DNA of 64,000 nt from an uncultured Collinsella sp. (GTDB lineage: Bacteria > Actinomycetota > Coriobacteriia > Coriobacteriales > Coriobacteriaceae). The notes under the pieces were generated by a model that searched no databases, was not told the origin of the DNA, and saw only the letters and a program-made list of their open reading frames with translations. Below, piece by piece: positions 34,630-44,130 of the stretch. Made by a program: the position numbers and the translations under genes. Numbering within the stretch: the stretch's first letter is position 1; each line of letters opens with the position of its first letter. The stretch covers positions 21,018-85,017 of the forward strand of contig CAMQJB010000001.1 in assembly GCA_947002045.1 (NCBI GenBank), written 5' to 3'.

Positions 34630-35055
34630 TTAGCGCTGGCGTCGACGATACTCGCGCACGCGACGCGAAAGATCGGCGAGCTCGTCACGATCGAGCTCTT
34701 CCAAATGCTCAAGATCGTCCATAAAGCGCGCCATGGTGTCCTTTTGGCGCAGCTTGATAAGCGTATTGCAGTAGTTCACCGCCACGCCCGTGAGCATGGC
34801 GATGTAGAAGATGCTGATGACGCTCAGAATGACGGTAATGGCGCGGGCAACCGGTGTCTCGGCAGGAATGTCACCAAAGCCGATGGTCGAGACCGTCTCA
34901 AAGCTAAACCAGAGACCGTCGCCAAACGTAAGGGACGTGGGCTCGGACAGCCAGACGGCAGTCGAGCACAGCAGGTAAAAGATTAGAAACAGGCCCGTGA
35001 TGCGCGCAAAGCCAGCCTGTCGCAGCACATCGGCAAGCGTCCTCAACTTGTTCAT
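34630..35055 (-). CDS. Two-helix potassium channel-like protein
   Basis: 141 aa. Two membrane helices (about 16-37 and 71-93) flank a pore loop with the selectivity filter TIGFGD, which matches TVGYGD-type K+ channels. The C-terminal half is charged and coiled-coil-like (RQKDTMARFMDDLEHLEELD). ATG 35055 has AAAAGGGG upstream; a more distal start is less likely. It may form a tetrameric channel. It is followed by the LOG gene. Confidence 0.88.
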   Translation of the reverse strand: MNKLRTLADVLRQAGFARITGLFLIFYLLCSTAVWLSEPTSLTFGDGLWFSFETVSTIGFGDIPAETPVARAITVILSVISIFYIAMLTGVAVNYCNTLIKLRQKDTMARFMDDLEHLEELDRDELADLSRRVREYRRRQR

Positions 35056-35112
35056 CGCGACCCCTTTTCTCAGATGCCCAATCACATTCGCTCGGTATTG
35101 TCCCACATCCGG

Positions 35113-35162
35113 CACTTGAGGACGTTCCTTTTGTGCCGGCAGAAAGGGACTGTCCCCAAGTG
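35113..35162. repeat. Dispersed palindrome, GAGGACGTTCC type (R10)
   Basis: CACTTGAGGACGTTCCTTT ... AAAGGGACTGTCCCCAAGTG with mismatches. It shares the GGGACTGTCCC core and a GGACGTTC word with two other types. It lies upstream of both divergent genes. Confidence 0.65.
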
Positions 35163-35253
35163 CTGGGAGGAACCGTTTAGCGGCGCAACTGCCGGCTAGG
35201 CAGGCTGAGCTGGTATCCTTGTGCGGTAACGTCTCGATTCGTTAGGATTGCAT

Positions 35254-38058
35254 GTGAGAGCTTCCGCTGTCCTTCGTTCAGTTATATATCGCACCCTGGC
35301 CGTCGCGCTTGCCGCGCTCGCCGTACTGAGCACCATCATGCCCGCCCCCGCCTTTGCCGCCGGCTCCGATCAACAGGTCAAAACGGTCCGCGTTGGTTGG
35401 CTCGTCAACAACGAGGGCTTCCAGGACGGCACCCCCGGCGAGCGTCTATCGGGATGGGGTTACGAGTACCTCCAGACCCTGTCGTACTACACGCCCGGCT
35501 GGCGGTACGAATACGTCTCCGGCACCTTCACCGAGCTTATGGACATGCTCGAGGCAGGCGAAATCGACCTCATGCCCAACATCTCCTACTCCGAGGAACG
35601 CACCCAAAAGCTGCTCTTTTCCTCGAACCCCGAGGGCACCGAGCGCTACTACATCTACGCCAAGCCCGATCGCGACGACCTGGCCAAGGGTGACCCCCAA
35701 GCGCTCCAGGGCCTTACCATCGGTTGCAACTCCGGTGTTATGCAAACCTTCGTTGGCCAGCAGTGGCTCGCCAACGAAGGAATCACCTGCACATACAGGG
35801 AGTATGACGGAGGCTCCATGCTCTTTGACGCACTCGCAAACGACGAAGTCGACGCCGTCATCATGAACGACACCATCTCGTCGCCCGATGCGTCGCCCAT
35901 GTTCTACGTTGGCTCGAGTGACTACTATTTTGCCGTCCCCAAAAGCCGCCCCGACCTGATGAACGATATCAATGCCGCCATGACGGCAATCGCCCGCGTC
36001 AACCCACGTTATAACGACGAGGTCAAGGCGAATTACTCGGCCCAAAACAGCGGCTCATCATCGCTCACCGGCCCCGAGCGCTCCTGGCTCAAAGCAAACG
36101 ACAACACCATCACGATCGGCTATCTTAAAAACAAACTCCCCTACTGCACGCAAAATGACGACGGCGAAATGGAAGGGTCGCTCGCCTCGCTTGCAACGAC
36201 GTTGCACGACAAGTTTGGCATTACGGTTGCAACAGTAGCGTTCTCGAACAACGAGCAAATGACCAAAGCCCTTTCCACAGGGACCATCGATGTCGCCCTA
36301 CCGTTGTTTCGCGACTACTGGCTTGCCGAGCAGGCAGGGGTCATCCTGTCAAACCCGATGGGAACGGTTTCCCTAGCCGCCATTCACAGCAGCAGCAACC
36401 TGAACAGTGACCTTAAGAACATCGCTTGCACAGCAGACGCGATCGTCAACCGTTTTGAGCTCGAAAACCTATTCCCCGACGCAAAGGTAACCGAGTATCC
36501 GAATGACAACGAGGCACGCGAAGCCCTCAATAAGGGGGAGGCAAGTTGCATCATTGTCCCCAGCACGCGCTTGAAAACCATCCGCGACACCTACGATATC
36601 GAGGATTTCCAAACACAGGAGCTCACCGACACGGCACAGCTATCGTGTTTGATTTCGCGCGGCAAGCCCGTGCTGTTGGGAATCATTAATAAGGGCATCG
36701 TCAATGCTGGCGAATCGCTCTCTGCAAGCAGTTATTCCCCCACATCGTACTCGGCGCAAGAATCGGATGCGTTTCGACTTCTCTACCGCAACCGCATCGT
36801 CATTGCGGCAGTCATCATCTGCATTTTGCTCACCGGCATCGTCATCCTTGTCTGGTCGCTTCACCGCGCGCAGAAAGAACAGCAGAAAGCCGATGCCGCC
36901 AACGCCGCTAAGACGGCATTCCTCACGCGCATGAGCCACGACATCCGTACGCCACTCAACGGCATCCTGGGTCTTATCGAAATTGAGGAATTGAAAGACG
37001 GCGACATGCAGGCCGCCCGCGAAAGCCGCGCCAAGGCGCGTGTTGCCGCCAATCACCTACTCTCGCTGATCAACGACATCCTCGAGATGGGCAAAATCGA
37101 AGACCGCAAGCTAACTCTGGAACATGCGCCTTTTAACCTCAAAGAGCTCTGTGACGATACGCTGGTGCTGTGCAAGCTCCGCGCATCCGATAACGGCATC
37201 ACAATGCAGGACAATAGTCTGCCGTACGCCACGGGGCCATACATGATCGGCAGTCCCACCCATATCCGACAGATCATAATCAACCTGTTAGACAACAGCA
37301 TTAAGTACAACAAGCGCGGCGGCTCCGTCACCTTTAGTTCAAAGACCAAGCCACTCGATGATGGGCGCGCGCTCTTTTGCTTTAGCGTTTCGGATACCGG
37401 CATTGGCATGGCTCCCGAGTTTTTAAAGCATATCTATGAACCGTTTGCCCAAGAAGGTGACGATGCGCGCAGCAAGTTCCAAGGAACCGGCATGGGCATG
37501 CCAATCGTCAAGTCGCTTATTGAACTGATGGGCGGTACGATTGAGATTTCGAGTGAGGTTGGCGTGGGGAGTACGTTCAACGTCCAGATTCCGCTCGATA
37601 TCGACAAGAACCCTCAGGCGCGGGCAGATACGGTCGAGGGGGTGCTCGACTGCTCGCTCGCCGACATGAACGTGTTGCTCGCCGAAGACAACGAATTGAA
37701 TGCCGAGATTGCCCAGACGCTGCTCGAAAGCGAAGGCATTGTCGTAACTCGCGCCGCCGATGGCAACGAAGCGGTCGACCTATACGTTGGCCGTCCCGCC
37801 GGCAGCTTCGATGCGATTCTGATGGACATCATGATGCCGGGCATGGACGGCTATGAGGCAACCCGCGCGATTCGTCTGAGCGAGAAGGTCGATGCAGCCG
37901 ATATCCCCATCATCGCGCTCACCGCCAACGCCTTTGCCGAGGACGCCAAGGCGGCACACGATGCCGGCATGAACGCCCATCTGTCCAAACCGCTCGACTT
38001 TAACAAGCTCAAAAACATACTCGCCCGCATCAAGAAAAACGGATCCGTTTCGCTATAG
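35254..38058 (+). CDS. BvgS-like hybrid histidine kinase
   Basis: About 934 aa. A signal peptide (ends AFAAG near residue 35) leads two tandem SBP_bac_3-type solute-binding domains (about 45-260 and 275-490), then a transmembrane helix (IVIAAVIICILLTGIVILVW, near 505-525), HisKA with FLTRMSHDIRTPLNGILG, HATPase_c (NLLDNSIKYN, DTGIGM, GTGMGMPIVK) and a receiver domain (VLLAEDNELN, phosphorylated Asp in ILMDIMMPGMDG). No Hpt domain is visible. GTG 35254 is preferred (TTAGGA 6 nt upstream); TTG 35248 is possible. No separate response regulator is nearby. Confidence 0.9.
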   Translation: MRASAVLRSVIYRTLAVALAALAVLSTIMPAPAFAAGSDQQVKTVRVGWLVNNEGFQDGTPGERLSGWGYEYLQTLSYYTPGWRYEYVSGTFTELMDMLEAGEIDLMPNISYSEERTQKLLFSSNPEGTERYYIYAKPDRDDLAKGDPQALQGLTIGCNSGVMQTFVGQQWLANEGITCTYREYDGGSMLFDALANDEVDAVIMNDTISSPDASPMFYVGSSDYYFAVPKSRPDLMNDINAAMTAIARVNPRYNDEVKANYSAQNSGSSSLTGPERSWLKANDNTITIGYLKNKLPYCTQNDDGEMEGSLASLATTLHDKFGITVATVAFSNNEQMTKALSTGTIDVALPLFRDYWLAEQAGVILSNPMGTVSLAAIHSSSNLNSDLKNIACTADAIVNRFELENLFPDAKVTEYPNDNEAREALNKGEASCIIVPSTRLKTIRDTYDIEDFQTQELTDTAQLSCLISRGKPVLLGIINKGIVNAGESLSASSYSPTSYSAQESDAFRLLYRNRIVIAAVIICILLTGIVILVWSLHRAQKEQQKADAANAAKTAFLTRMSHDIRTPLNGILGLIEIEELKDGDMQAARESRAKARVAANHLLSLINDILEMGKIEDRKLTLEHAPFNLKELCDDTLVLCKLRASDNGITMQDNSLPYATGPYMIGSPTHIRQIIINLLDNSIKYNKRGGSVTFSSKTKPLDDGRALFCFSVSDTGIGMAPEFLKHIYEPFAQEGDDARSKFQGTGMGMPIVKSLIELMGGTIEISSEVGVGSTFNVQIPLDIDKNPQARADTVEGVLDCSLADMNVLLAEDNELNAEIAQTLLESEGIVVTRAADGNEAVDLYVGRPAGSFDAILMDIMMPGMDGYEATRAIRLSEKVDAADIPIIALTANAFAEDAKAAHDAGMNAHLSKPLDFNKLKNILARIKKNGSVSL

Positions 38059-38100
38059 TTTGTGCTCAACCACCACGCACGACCAGAAAGGAAACCAACG

Positions 38101-38580
38101 ATGTTTAGGCCCTTACGTCGAAAGAAACGCGCCATCACTGACGAGGAAGCGCGCAAGTTGCTCGCCACCTGCAAGCGCGGCGTCTTTGCCGTCAACGGCG
38201 ATGATGGCTACCCCTATGCCATTCCCGTCAACTACTTCTTTGACGCCGAGCACGACAAGATTTATTTCCATGGCGCCAAAGCCGGCCACAAGGTCGACGC
38301 ACTCAAACGCGATGACAAGATCTGCTTTACCGTTTACGGCAACGAGTGGTACAAGGACGGTGACTGGGCTCCCTACGTTATGAGTACTGTGGTCTTTGGC
38401 CGCTGTCGCCTGGTTGATGAGGCGCCTGCATTCATCGAGGACAAAGTCCGCCAGCTCGCGCTTAAGTACTACCCTTCTGCCGAAGAAGTCGAGGAGGAAA
38501 TCGCCAAGGACATTAAGGGCGTCCAGCTCTACGAGATTACGATTGAGCATCTCTGCGGTAAGCAGATTCAGGAAAAATAA
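38101..38580 (+). CDS. Pyridoxamine 5'-phosphate oxidase-fold protein (NimA-like)
   Basis: 159 aa flavin-binding split-barrel protein. It contains GVFAVNGDDGYPYAIPVNYFF and HGAKAGHKVDALKRDDKICFTV, the FMN-binding signature of the NimA/PNPOx-like group. Some relatives reduce nitroimidazoles, which gives resistance. ATG 38101 has AAAGGAAACCAACG upstream. It is 42 nt after the hybrid kinase and may share its transcript. Confidence 0.88.
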   Translation: MFRPLRRKKRAITDEEARKLLATCKRGVFAVNGDDGYPYAIPVNYFFDAEHDKIYFHGAKAGHKVDALKRDDKICFTVYGNEWYKDGDWAPYVMSTVVFGRCRLVDEAPAFIEDKVRQLALKYYPSAEEVEEEIAKDIKGVQLYEITIEHLCGKQIQEK

Positions 38581-38627
38581 ACCTCCGCAGCAGGTCTGCG
38601 CCCAATGGTTACAGATGCCTTACCACA

Positions 38628-38661
38628 CGGGGCCTTCCAGCCGACTTGGCAGAAGGCCCCG
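38628..38661. terminator. Hairpin between convergent genes
   Basis: CGGGGCCTTC / GAAGGCCCCG stem of 10 bp with a 14-nt loop. It has no obvious T-run on either side, so it may be a weak or factor-assisted terminator. Confidence 0.5.
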
Positions 38662-38675
38662 CATGCAGGGCACAC

Positions 38676-39890
38676 TTACCGTGCATTAAAAACGTAACGG
38701 TCTAGGCGGTCGCACGCTTCCCTTATGCGCGAAAGCGGCAGCGCCAGATTCACGCGAATGTAGCAGGGCCCATGGAACGGGCGGCCGTCCTGATACCCCA
38801 CGCCCACGCGCGCCCCCTCGTCGAGCAACCACTGAATATCGCGGCCATGCTCGCGGCACCACTCGGTGCAGTCCAGAAACACCATGTACGTGCCCTGCGG
38901 ACGCGAATAGGACACGCCCTCAAAATGCTCGTCCACGTAATCGCAGAAGTACTCGATATTGCTGGCAAGCACCTGGTTGAGCTCGTCCACCCACTCGTAG
39001 CCCTGCGGCTGGTAGGCACCGATAAGCGCATGCATGGAGAGGACATTCATCTCGTTGTAGTGAGTCTTGTTGGACACGGCGCACACGCGGTCGCGCAGCG
39101 TCTCGTTGTAGACAATGTGGTAGCTGCCGACCAGGCCCGCCAGGTTGAACGTCTTGCTGGGCGCATAGAGGGCAACCGTGCGCATGCGGGCGTCCTCGCT
39201 CACCGACTGCGTCGGGATATGCTTGTGCCCCGGCAGGATGATATCGGACCAAATCTCGTCCGAGATCACCACGCAATCGTGCTGGCGATAAATGTCCATA
39301 GCGCGCTCGATCTCGTCGCGCTCCCATACGCGGCCGCAGGGATTGTGCGGCGAGCAGAACACCGCGGCATGAATGTGGTTTTGGGCGAGCTTGCGCTCCA
39401 TGTCCTCAAAGTCCATACGCCACACGCCTTGATCGTCGAGCTTAAGCGGGCTGTGGACAATGCGATAGCCCGCGGCTTCGATGGACTTGGTAAAACCGAT
39501 GTAGGTGGGGCTATGGACCAGCACAGCATCGCCTGGCTGGACATACGCGCGCAACGTCGACACGACACCGCCCAGCACGCCGTTTTCGTAGCCGATATGC
39601 TCAGGCGCCAAGCCCTCAACGCCGTTGCGACGGCTCTGCCATTCGATGATGCGGTCAAAGTACTCGGGACGCGGATTGAAGTAGCCAAACATGGGGTGCT
39701 GAGCGCGCTTGATGATGTACTCCTGAACCGTGGGCACCGTGGCGAAGTTCATGTCGGCCACCCACATGGGAATGCGGTCGAAGCCCTCGTCGGGTGCGTT
39801 CGGAGCCATACCGGGGATCTCGCCCCAAGAGTCAACGGCGATGGCATCCATGCCGTGGCGGTCGATAAGCGAGCTAAAGTCGTATTTCAT
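38676..39890 (-). CDS. MalY/PatB-type PLP-dependent C-S lyase or aminotransferase
   Basis: 404 aa fold-type I aminotransferase-like enzyme. It begins YDFSSLIDRHG, has the PLP-Lys motif YAPSKTFNLAGLVGS near residue 240, and HNPCGRVW for PLP phosphate and carboxylate contacts. MalY/PatB proteins cleave cystathionine or cysteine conjugates to give thiols. The exact activity is uncertain. ATG 39890 has GGGAGCTCAGC upstream. Confidence 0.92.
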   Translation of the reverse strand: MKYDFSSLIDRHGMDAIAVDSWGEIPGMAPNAPDEGFDRIPMWVADMNFATVPTVQEYIIKRAQHPMFGYFNPRPEYFDRIIEWQSRRNGVEGLAPEHIGYENGVLGGVVSTLRAYVQPGDAVLVHSPTYIGFTKSIEAAGYRIVHSPLKLDDQGVWRMDFEDMERKLAQNHIHAAVFCSPHNPCGRVWERDEIERAMDIYRQHDCVVISDEIWSDIILPGHKHIPTQSVSEDARMRTVALYAPSKTFNLAGLVGSYHIVYNETLRDRVCAVSNKTHYNEMNVLSMHALIGAYQPQGYEWVDELNQVLASNIEYFCDYVDEHFEGVSYSRPQGTYMVFLDCTEWCREHGRDIQWLLDEGARVGVGYQDGRPFHGPCYIRVNLALPLSRIREACDRLDRYVFNAR

Positions 39891-40002
39891 GCTGAGCTCC
39901 CATGCAAAGCGGACTATTTTGGTAGGCGTTATTGTCCACCAGCATGGGCGATTTTGACATGGGGTTTGGCGCTTAATTTGACGGGTTCAGACGAATGGCT
40001 GG

Positions 40003-40749
40003 TTAGTCTTGCGCGTCGTTGACGGCGACTACGGTTAGCTGGGTTTTATCGACCGTAAAAGATATGTCGAGCCCAGCATAAGCTAAGTGGTAAACGCGGT
40101 TTGGCTCGTGCTTGCTGCCCGCGCGGCGCGGATCTTGGCAAAGGACCTCGACCAAGCCGGGGAGCTTTGCGGGCGGGACCATATCCTGCAGCGCTTGTGG
40201 AAACTCAACATCGAGCTCTTGCCACGGAGCACCCTCAATCCAGCCGCCGGTCGCATCCGGGTGACAGTCGGCAAATGGAATGTAGGGCTTAATGTCGTAG
40301 ATGGGTGTGCCGTCACGCAGGTCGGCCCCCAGCACATGAATGATGGGGCCATTGTCGGTGAGCTCGACGCGATCGAGCTTGACGCAGGTAAGCCCAATGG
40401 GATTAGGGCGAAACGGACTGCGCGTGGCAAACACGCCCACGCGCTCGGCTCCACCCAGACGCGGCGGGCGCACGGTTTTCGACCACTTGGCATTGGTGCC
40501 GGACCTGTCCTGCGACTTGGCATCGGTAGCTATGTCCTTAGCCGTACCGCCGGGCGTTCCGTTTTCAAAGCGCCACAGCAGCCACAGGTGAGAGAAGAAG
40601 TCCAGACCCTCAACCGCTGCATTGGAGGCAAATTCCGGCTCAAAAACGATGCGTCCCTGCAGATGAGGCGCCAAAAAGCTGTTGCGCGGAATGCCGAACT
40701 TCTGCGGCAGGTCGGTATGTATGCGTGCGATAGGTTCCATGCCGGTCAT
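40003..40749 (-). CDS. trmO: tRNA (N6-threonylcarbamoyladenosine(37)-N6)-methyltransferase
   Basis: 248 aa TrmO/TsaA (UPF0066) family, which methylates t6A37 in tRNA. Family motifs are ARIHTDLPQKFGIPRN, FEPEF, VFATRSPFRPNPIGL and LGADLRDGTPIYDIKPYIPF. It has an extended C-terminus. ATG 40749 or 40740 is the start; neither has a clear ribosome site. It is divergent from the XRE-TipAS regulator. Confidence 0.94.
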   Translation of the reverse strand: MTGMEPIARIHTDLPQKFGIPRNSFLAPHLQGRIVFEPEFASNAAVEGLDFFSHLWLLWRFENGTPGGTAKDIATDAKSQDRSGTNAKWSKTVRPPRLGGAERVGVFATRSPFRPNPIGLTCVKLDRVELTDNGPIIHVLGADLRDGTPIYDIKPYIPFADCHPDATGGWIEGAPWQELDVEFPQALQDMVPPAKLPGLVEVLCQDPRRAGSKHEPNRVYHLAYAGLDISFTVDKTQLTVVAVNDAQD

Positions 40750-40881
40750 TGTACGGCATGGAGGCGTGGGGCGCAGCGCGCAATTCTTCGCCGCGGTCCC
40801 CCGTCGTGCAACCAACGGTTGCTTGGAAGGGCGCCTGCCGCCGCGTATGCTTAAGCCATCAACCAGCAGAAAGGAGCCGTT

Positions 40882-41709
40882 ATGGCCTTTGCAGAAAAGC
40901 TCATCGCCGTTCGTCGCGCCCATCACCTTACCCAGGAGCAGCTCGCCGCTAAGCTCTTCGTCACACGCCAAGCCGTCAGCCGTTGGGAACGCGGCGAGGT
41001 CACACCGGGCATCGACATGATGAAGCTCATTGCCGCCGTGACCGGCGAGCCCCTGTCTCATCTGCTCGAAATGCCCGAGCGCTATTGCCAGAGCTGCGGC
41101 ATGATACTCACGCCCGACGACTGCGGCACCGATGCCACGGGCGCCGCGACCGACCATTACTGCAAGTGGTGCTACGACCACGGCCAGTACACCTACGACA
41201 CCACGATGGAGGCAATGATCGAGGACTGTGCCCCGCGCCTGGCGCAAAACACCGGCATGTCACTCGACGAAGCCGTCTCGCTCATGGGCGCCGTCCTGCC
41301 GCAACTGGAGCGCTGGCGCACCGTGCAGGAAAACGAGGAACGCTACGGCGCCGAGGCTCGGGCGCGCTATGGCGATGAGGCTATCGATGCAGCAAACGAA
41401 GCGCTGCTGGACATGGATCCTCAGACATGGAACGACATGAAGGAACTTGAACGCGCTATTTTGGGTCAGCTCTCGATTGCCATGGGCGACGGCGATGCGG
41501 ATGGAAGCGAGGCTCGCAAGCTCGTCGCGATGCATCGTCGTTGGATTGGTCTCAACTGGGGACGCGAACCCCAGAACGAAGCGTACCTGGGCCTCGCCCA
41601 CGACTATCTTGCCGACCAGCGCTTTATTGACTACTACGACAAGCCCTGCGGCGCCGGAGCCACGGCGTTTCTGGTACAGGCCATCGAGTCGTCGCTGGCC
41701 CGCGCATAG
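40882..41709 (+). CDS. XRE regulator fused to a zinc ribbon and a TipAS-like domain
   Basis: 275 aa with three parts. Residues 1-65 are an HTH_3 domain (LIAVRRAHHLTQEQLAAKLFVTRQAVSRWERGE). Residues 70-110 form a zinc ribbon with CQSCGMILTPDDCG and CKWCYDHG. Residues 115-275 resemble the TipAS drug-binding domain (EERYGAEARARYGDEA, W..M, HRRWIGLNWGREP..E). In MerR-type TipA this domain binds thiopeptides; here it is linked to an XRE domain. Ribosome site AAAGGAGCCGTT lies before ATG 40882. It is likely a ligand-sensing repressor. TipAS identity is from motif pattern only. Confidence 0.8.
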   Translation: MAFAEKLIAVRRAHHLTQEQLAAKLFVTRQAVSRWERGEVTPGIDMMKLIAAVTGEPLSHLLEMPERYCQSCGMILTPDDCGTDATGAATDHYCKWCYDHGQYTYDTTMEAMIEDCAPRLAQNTGMSLDEAVSLMGAVLPQLERWRTVQENEERYGAEARARYGDEAIDAANEALLDMDPQTWNDMKELERAILGQLSIAMGDGDADGSEARKLVAMHRRWIGLNWGREPQNEAYLGLAHDYLADQRFIDYYDKPCGAGATAFLVQAIESSLARA

Positions 41710-41760
41710 ATTGCGGCGGCTTTGGGTATTTCAATCGACACCGCAACCGATTGGAGACCT

Positions 41761-42006
41761 ATGGCTACTAATCATGAGCTCGTGCTCTACGTTATGACCG
41801 GCTGCCCGTATTGCATAAAGGTCAAGCGCTTTTTGGCCGATAACGGCGTGACCATTCCCGAGCGCGATATCTCGACCGACCCCGTTGCCGAGCAGACGCT
41901 CATCGCCGTCGGCGGAAAACGCCAGGTTCCCTGCCTGTTTATCGACGGAAAACCGCTCTACGAGTCGAGCTACATCATCGCATGGGTACAGAAGAACCTG
42001 CTCTAG
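41761..42006 (+). CDS. Glutaredoxin-family protein
   Basis: 81 aa. The active site CPYC in MTGCPYCIKVKRFLADNG is complete, with VPCLFIDGKPLYESSYI giving the cis-Pro and glutathione/thiol contact region. It is a small cytosolic dithiol oxidoreductase. ATG 41761 has GGAGACCT upstream. It lies 51 nt after the XRE-TipAS gene and is followed by palindrome R11. Confidence 0.92.
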   Translation: MATNHELVLYVMTGCPYCIKVKRFLADNGVTIPERDISTDPVAEQTLIAVGGKRQVPCLFIDGKPLYESSYIIAWVQKNLL

Positions 42007-42017
42007 TGCAACATATT

Positions 42018-42065
42018 CATCGGGGACGTTCTTAAATGACTAGTCGTTAAAGAACGTCTCCAATG
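42018..42065. repeat. Dispersed palindrome, GGGGACGTTCTT type (R11)
   Basis: CATCGGGGACGTTCTTAAA / near-complement TTAAAGAACGTCTCCAATG around TGACTAGTCG. It is the close relative of 22501-22558. It sits 11 nt after the glutaredoxin stop and 5 nt before the convergent Dus stop. Confidence 0.85.
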
Positions 42066-42070
42066 GCTAG

Positions 42071-43030
42071 CTAGCCGTGGAAGCGGGCTATGGGTGCAAG
42101 TGGCTGCTCGCGAAAGACGCGCTCGACGGCGGCGCGGTATTCGTCGACCTTTTTAGTCTTGCGTACGAGTTTGTGAACGGTAGCGTGATCGGCGAAGGCG
42201 CATTTGGCGTAGAACCACCACTCCTTCATGCGAAAGACCGCATTGCCACCAATCTCTTCTGCATAGGCCGCGAATAGCATGTCGTGGAAACGCTGCAGTT
42301 CGGCTGCCGTGGCAGCAGGACCGCCGTTGACCATACGAGCCAGAGCGGGGTTCGCGAGCAGGCCGCGCCCCAACATCACATGGCGCGTGCCGGGATAGGC
42401 CTCCACCAGCGCGTCCATATCCTCAAGATCAAAAATGTCGCCGTTGTATGCCACCGGAAACGGCGCACGCTCCAGCGTTTCGCCATAGAACTCCTTGCGC
42501 GGCGTGCCCGTATAGCGGTCCTTTTGTACGCGCGGATGCACGATCAGCTCTGCCAGCGGCATGCGGCAGTACAGATCGAGCACACGCTCATACTCGTCAT
42601 CGCGTTCCAACCCCAGCCTGGTTTTTACCGACACCGGCAACGGCGACCGCTCGCACACGTCGCTCAAGAACACCTCGAGCTCGTCGAGGTTGCGCAGAAA
42701 GCCCGATCCTTTGCCCTTGGCAACAACCGTTCCCGAAGGACAACCCAAGTTGAGATTGACCTCGCGATAACCCATGTCGGCGAGCACCTGTGCCGCCCAC
42801 ACAAACTCGTCCGCGTTCTTGGACATCAGCTGAGGCACTACGTTGAGCCCCTGGTTATTGGCAGGATCAATCTCCTTAAACGCCTTGCCGCCAAAGCGGT
42901 TTCCCACCCGCGGCGGCGGCAAAAACGGCGTGTAATAGCAATCGAGCGCGCCGAAGCACTCCGCATGCACGCGACGGAACACATGCCCGGTAATCCCCTC
43001 CATGGGGGCAAGCGAAAGAATCATCAACAT
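42071..43030 (-). CDS. tRNA-dihydrouridine synthase family protein
   Basis: 319 aa FMN-dependent TIM-barrel enzyme that reduces uridines in tRNA. It starts with LSLAPMEGITGHVFRR; the catalytic Cys is in NLGCPSGTVVAKGKGSG. GDIFDLED and VMLGRGLLANP are the FMN-phosphate loops. The subfamily is not resolved. ATG 43030 or 43024 is the start; palindrome R12 is 13 nt upstream. Confidence 0.93.
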   Translation of the reverse strand: MLMILSLAPMEGITGHVFRRVHAECFGALDCYYTPFLPPPRVGNRFGGKAFKEIDPANNQGLNVVPQLMSKNADEFVWAAQVLADMGYREVNLNLGCPSGTVVAKGKGSGFLRNLDELEVFLSDVCERSPLPVSVKTRLGLERDDEYERVLDLYCRMPLAELIVHPRVQKDRYTGTPRKEFYGETLERAPFPVAYNGDIFDLEDMDALVEAYPGTRHVMLGRGLLANPALARMVNGGPAATAAELQRFHDMLFAAYAEEIGGNAVFRMKEWWFYAKCAFADHATVHKLVRKTKKVDEYRAAVERVFREQPLAPIARFHG

Positions 43031-43043
43031 CTGCTCTCAGATC

Positions 43044-43076
43044 AATGCGGCAAAGGGACCGCCCCTTTGTCACATG
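43044..43076. repeat. Dispersed palindrome, imperfect GTGACAAA type (R12)
   Basis: AATGCGGCAAAGGG / CCCTTTGTCACATG around ACCGC. The arms have two mismatches. It lies upstream of the Dus gene rather than at a gene end. Confidence 0.7.
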
Positions 43077-43160
43077 CATTATGCCTTGTGCTCCAGATGA
43101 TTCACAAGGCAGAGGTAGCAGCTTGACGATAATCACCCTTCCATCCGTCGCCTCACGCAA

Positions 43161-43342
43161 CGAAGGCGAATGGTTTTCCGCGAAGTGAACGAGTGAAATC
43201 GGATCCCCGAAGCATCGACACTTTTGGAGAGGCATTTCCTGCGGTTTTGTCGCTCAAATCCTACGGTTTTTGCATCCAAAAGTGCGAATGCTTCAGGGGT
43301 CCAGAATAGGTCGTTCACTTCTCTGAAAACCATTCACCTTCG
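43161..43342. repeat. MITE-like inverted repeat, copy 1 (182 bp)
   Basis: A long imperfect hairpin. The outer arms are CGAAGGCGAATGGTTTTC and GAAAACCATTCACCTTCG; inside them lie GAAGTGAACGA and TCGTTCACTTC, then CCCCGAAGCATCGACACTTTTG and its counterpart CAAAAGTGCGAATGCTTCAGGGG, with TGCGGTTTTGTC at the centre. Core and length match the copy at 44131-44313, but the outer arm words differ. No target duplication was found by eye. Confidence 0.8.
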
Positions 43343-43564
43343 ATTTGCTGGCGCTCACAAACAGTGAGAGACTGTCCCACGGCAACCCCCTTGCGCGTCA
43401 TTCGCCCCACGACAGCGACTCCGTGCTCCAAAAACGACGTTCATGATCGCGACGACCACCAACACCACGCTGTTGACACTATGTTTGAATAATAGACGCC
43501 CCACTCATTTATACTAAAGAGCGCGTGCGCATCGCCCCCGAAAACGATGAGGATCGAGGACCCC

Positions 43565-44087
43565 ATGCAGCAACTCACCGAGCAAGAAAAGAAACGCATC
43601 CGGCGGTACTGCACATACCCCAAAATCGCAGCGACCGCACTCGTCATGTCGTTCGTAGCATGCCTGCTGATGTTGCCACTCCAAATGATCAACGATATCG
43701 CGTTCCACCAAAAGGAATTCCAACCCGCGGGCATATATACCGCCATCGCGCTCGCCGCAATCGAACTCGCCATCTTTTGCTATTGCGCTCTTGCGCCGCG
43801 CTTTGGAATGCAGGGCAAACAGTGGAAGGAGCTGCAGAGTAGGCTTGCGGTAGTCCAAACCAACAAAGACCGCTCCGCGGAGGTCGCCGGGCCTCCTCAC
43901 GCCATGCAGCCTGTCGGATGAATTTAAACAGGCATTTTTAGCCAGATCCCTATATGAAGAAATCAGCATCAAGACGGAGGACGAATCTATCAAGTCGTAC
44001 TACACCTTTGACACCGAGCCCGAGGAAGAGTTCGACGAGTACACCCATCCGGAAATTAGGCTCATGCTCTCCGCAAAGAAGAACTAA
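43565..44087 (+). pseudogene. Frameshifted gene for a two-helix membrane protein with an acidic tail
   Basis: The first frame (43565 to about 43910) codes LTEQEKKRIRRYCTYPKIA, two hydrophobic helices (about 22-45 and 58-80) and a short cytosolic part, then runs to a stop at 43919-43921. The next frame over continues as a coding-like acidic tail, with the words LSDEFKQAFLARSLYEE, FDTEPEEEFDEYTHPE and LMLSAKKN, to TAA at 44085-44087. A single-base change in the interval about 43880-43912 would restore one protein of about 174 residues. It lies between two MITE-like repeats. The family is not recognised. GAGGA lies 4 nt before the ATG. Confidence 0.6.
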
Positions 44088-44130
44088 AGGCTTGCACTCT
44101 AATTGCCGCTCGCAAACATCGTCTATATCT

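Noticed and set aside
42284..43126. 280-codon frame opposite the Dus gene
   Set aside because: No ribosome site and no recognisable motif; Dus on the other strand is complete.
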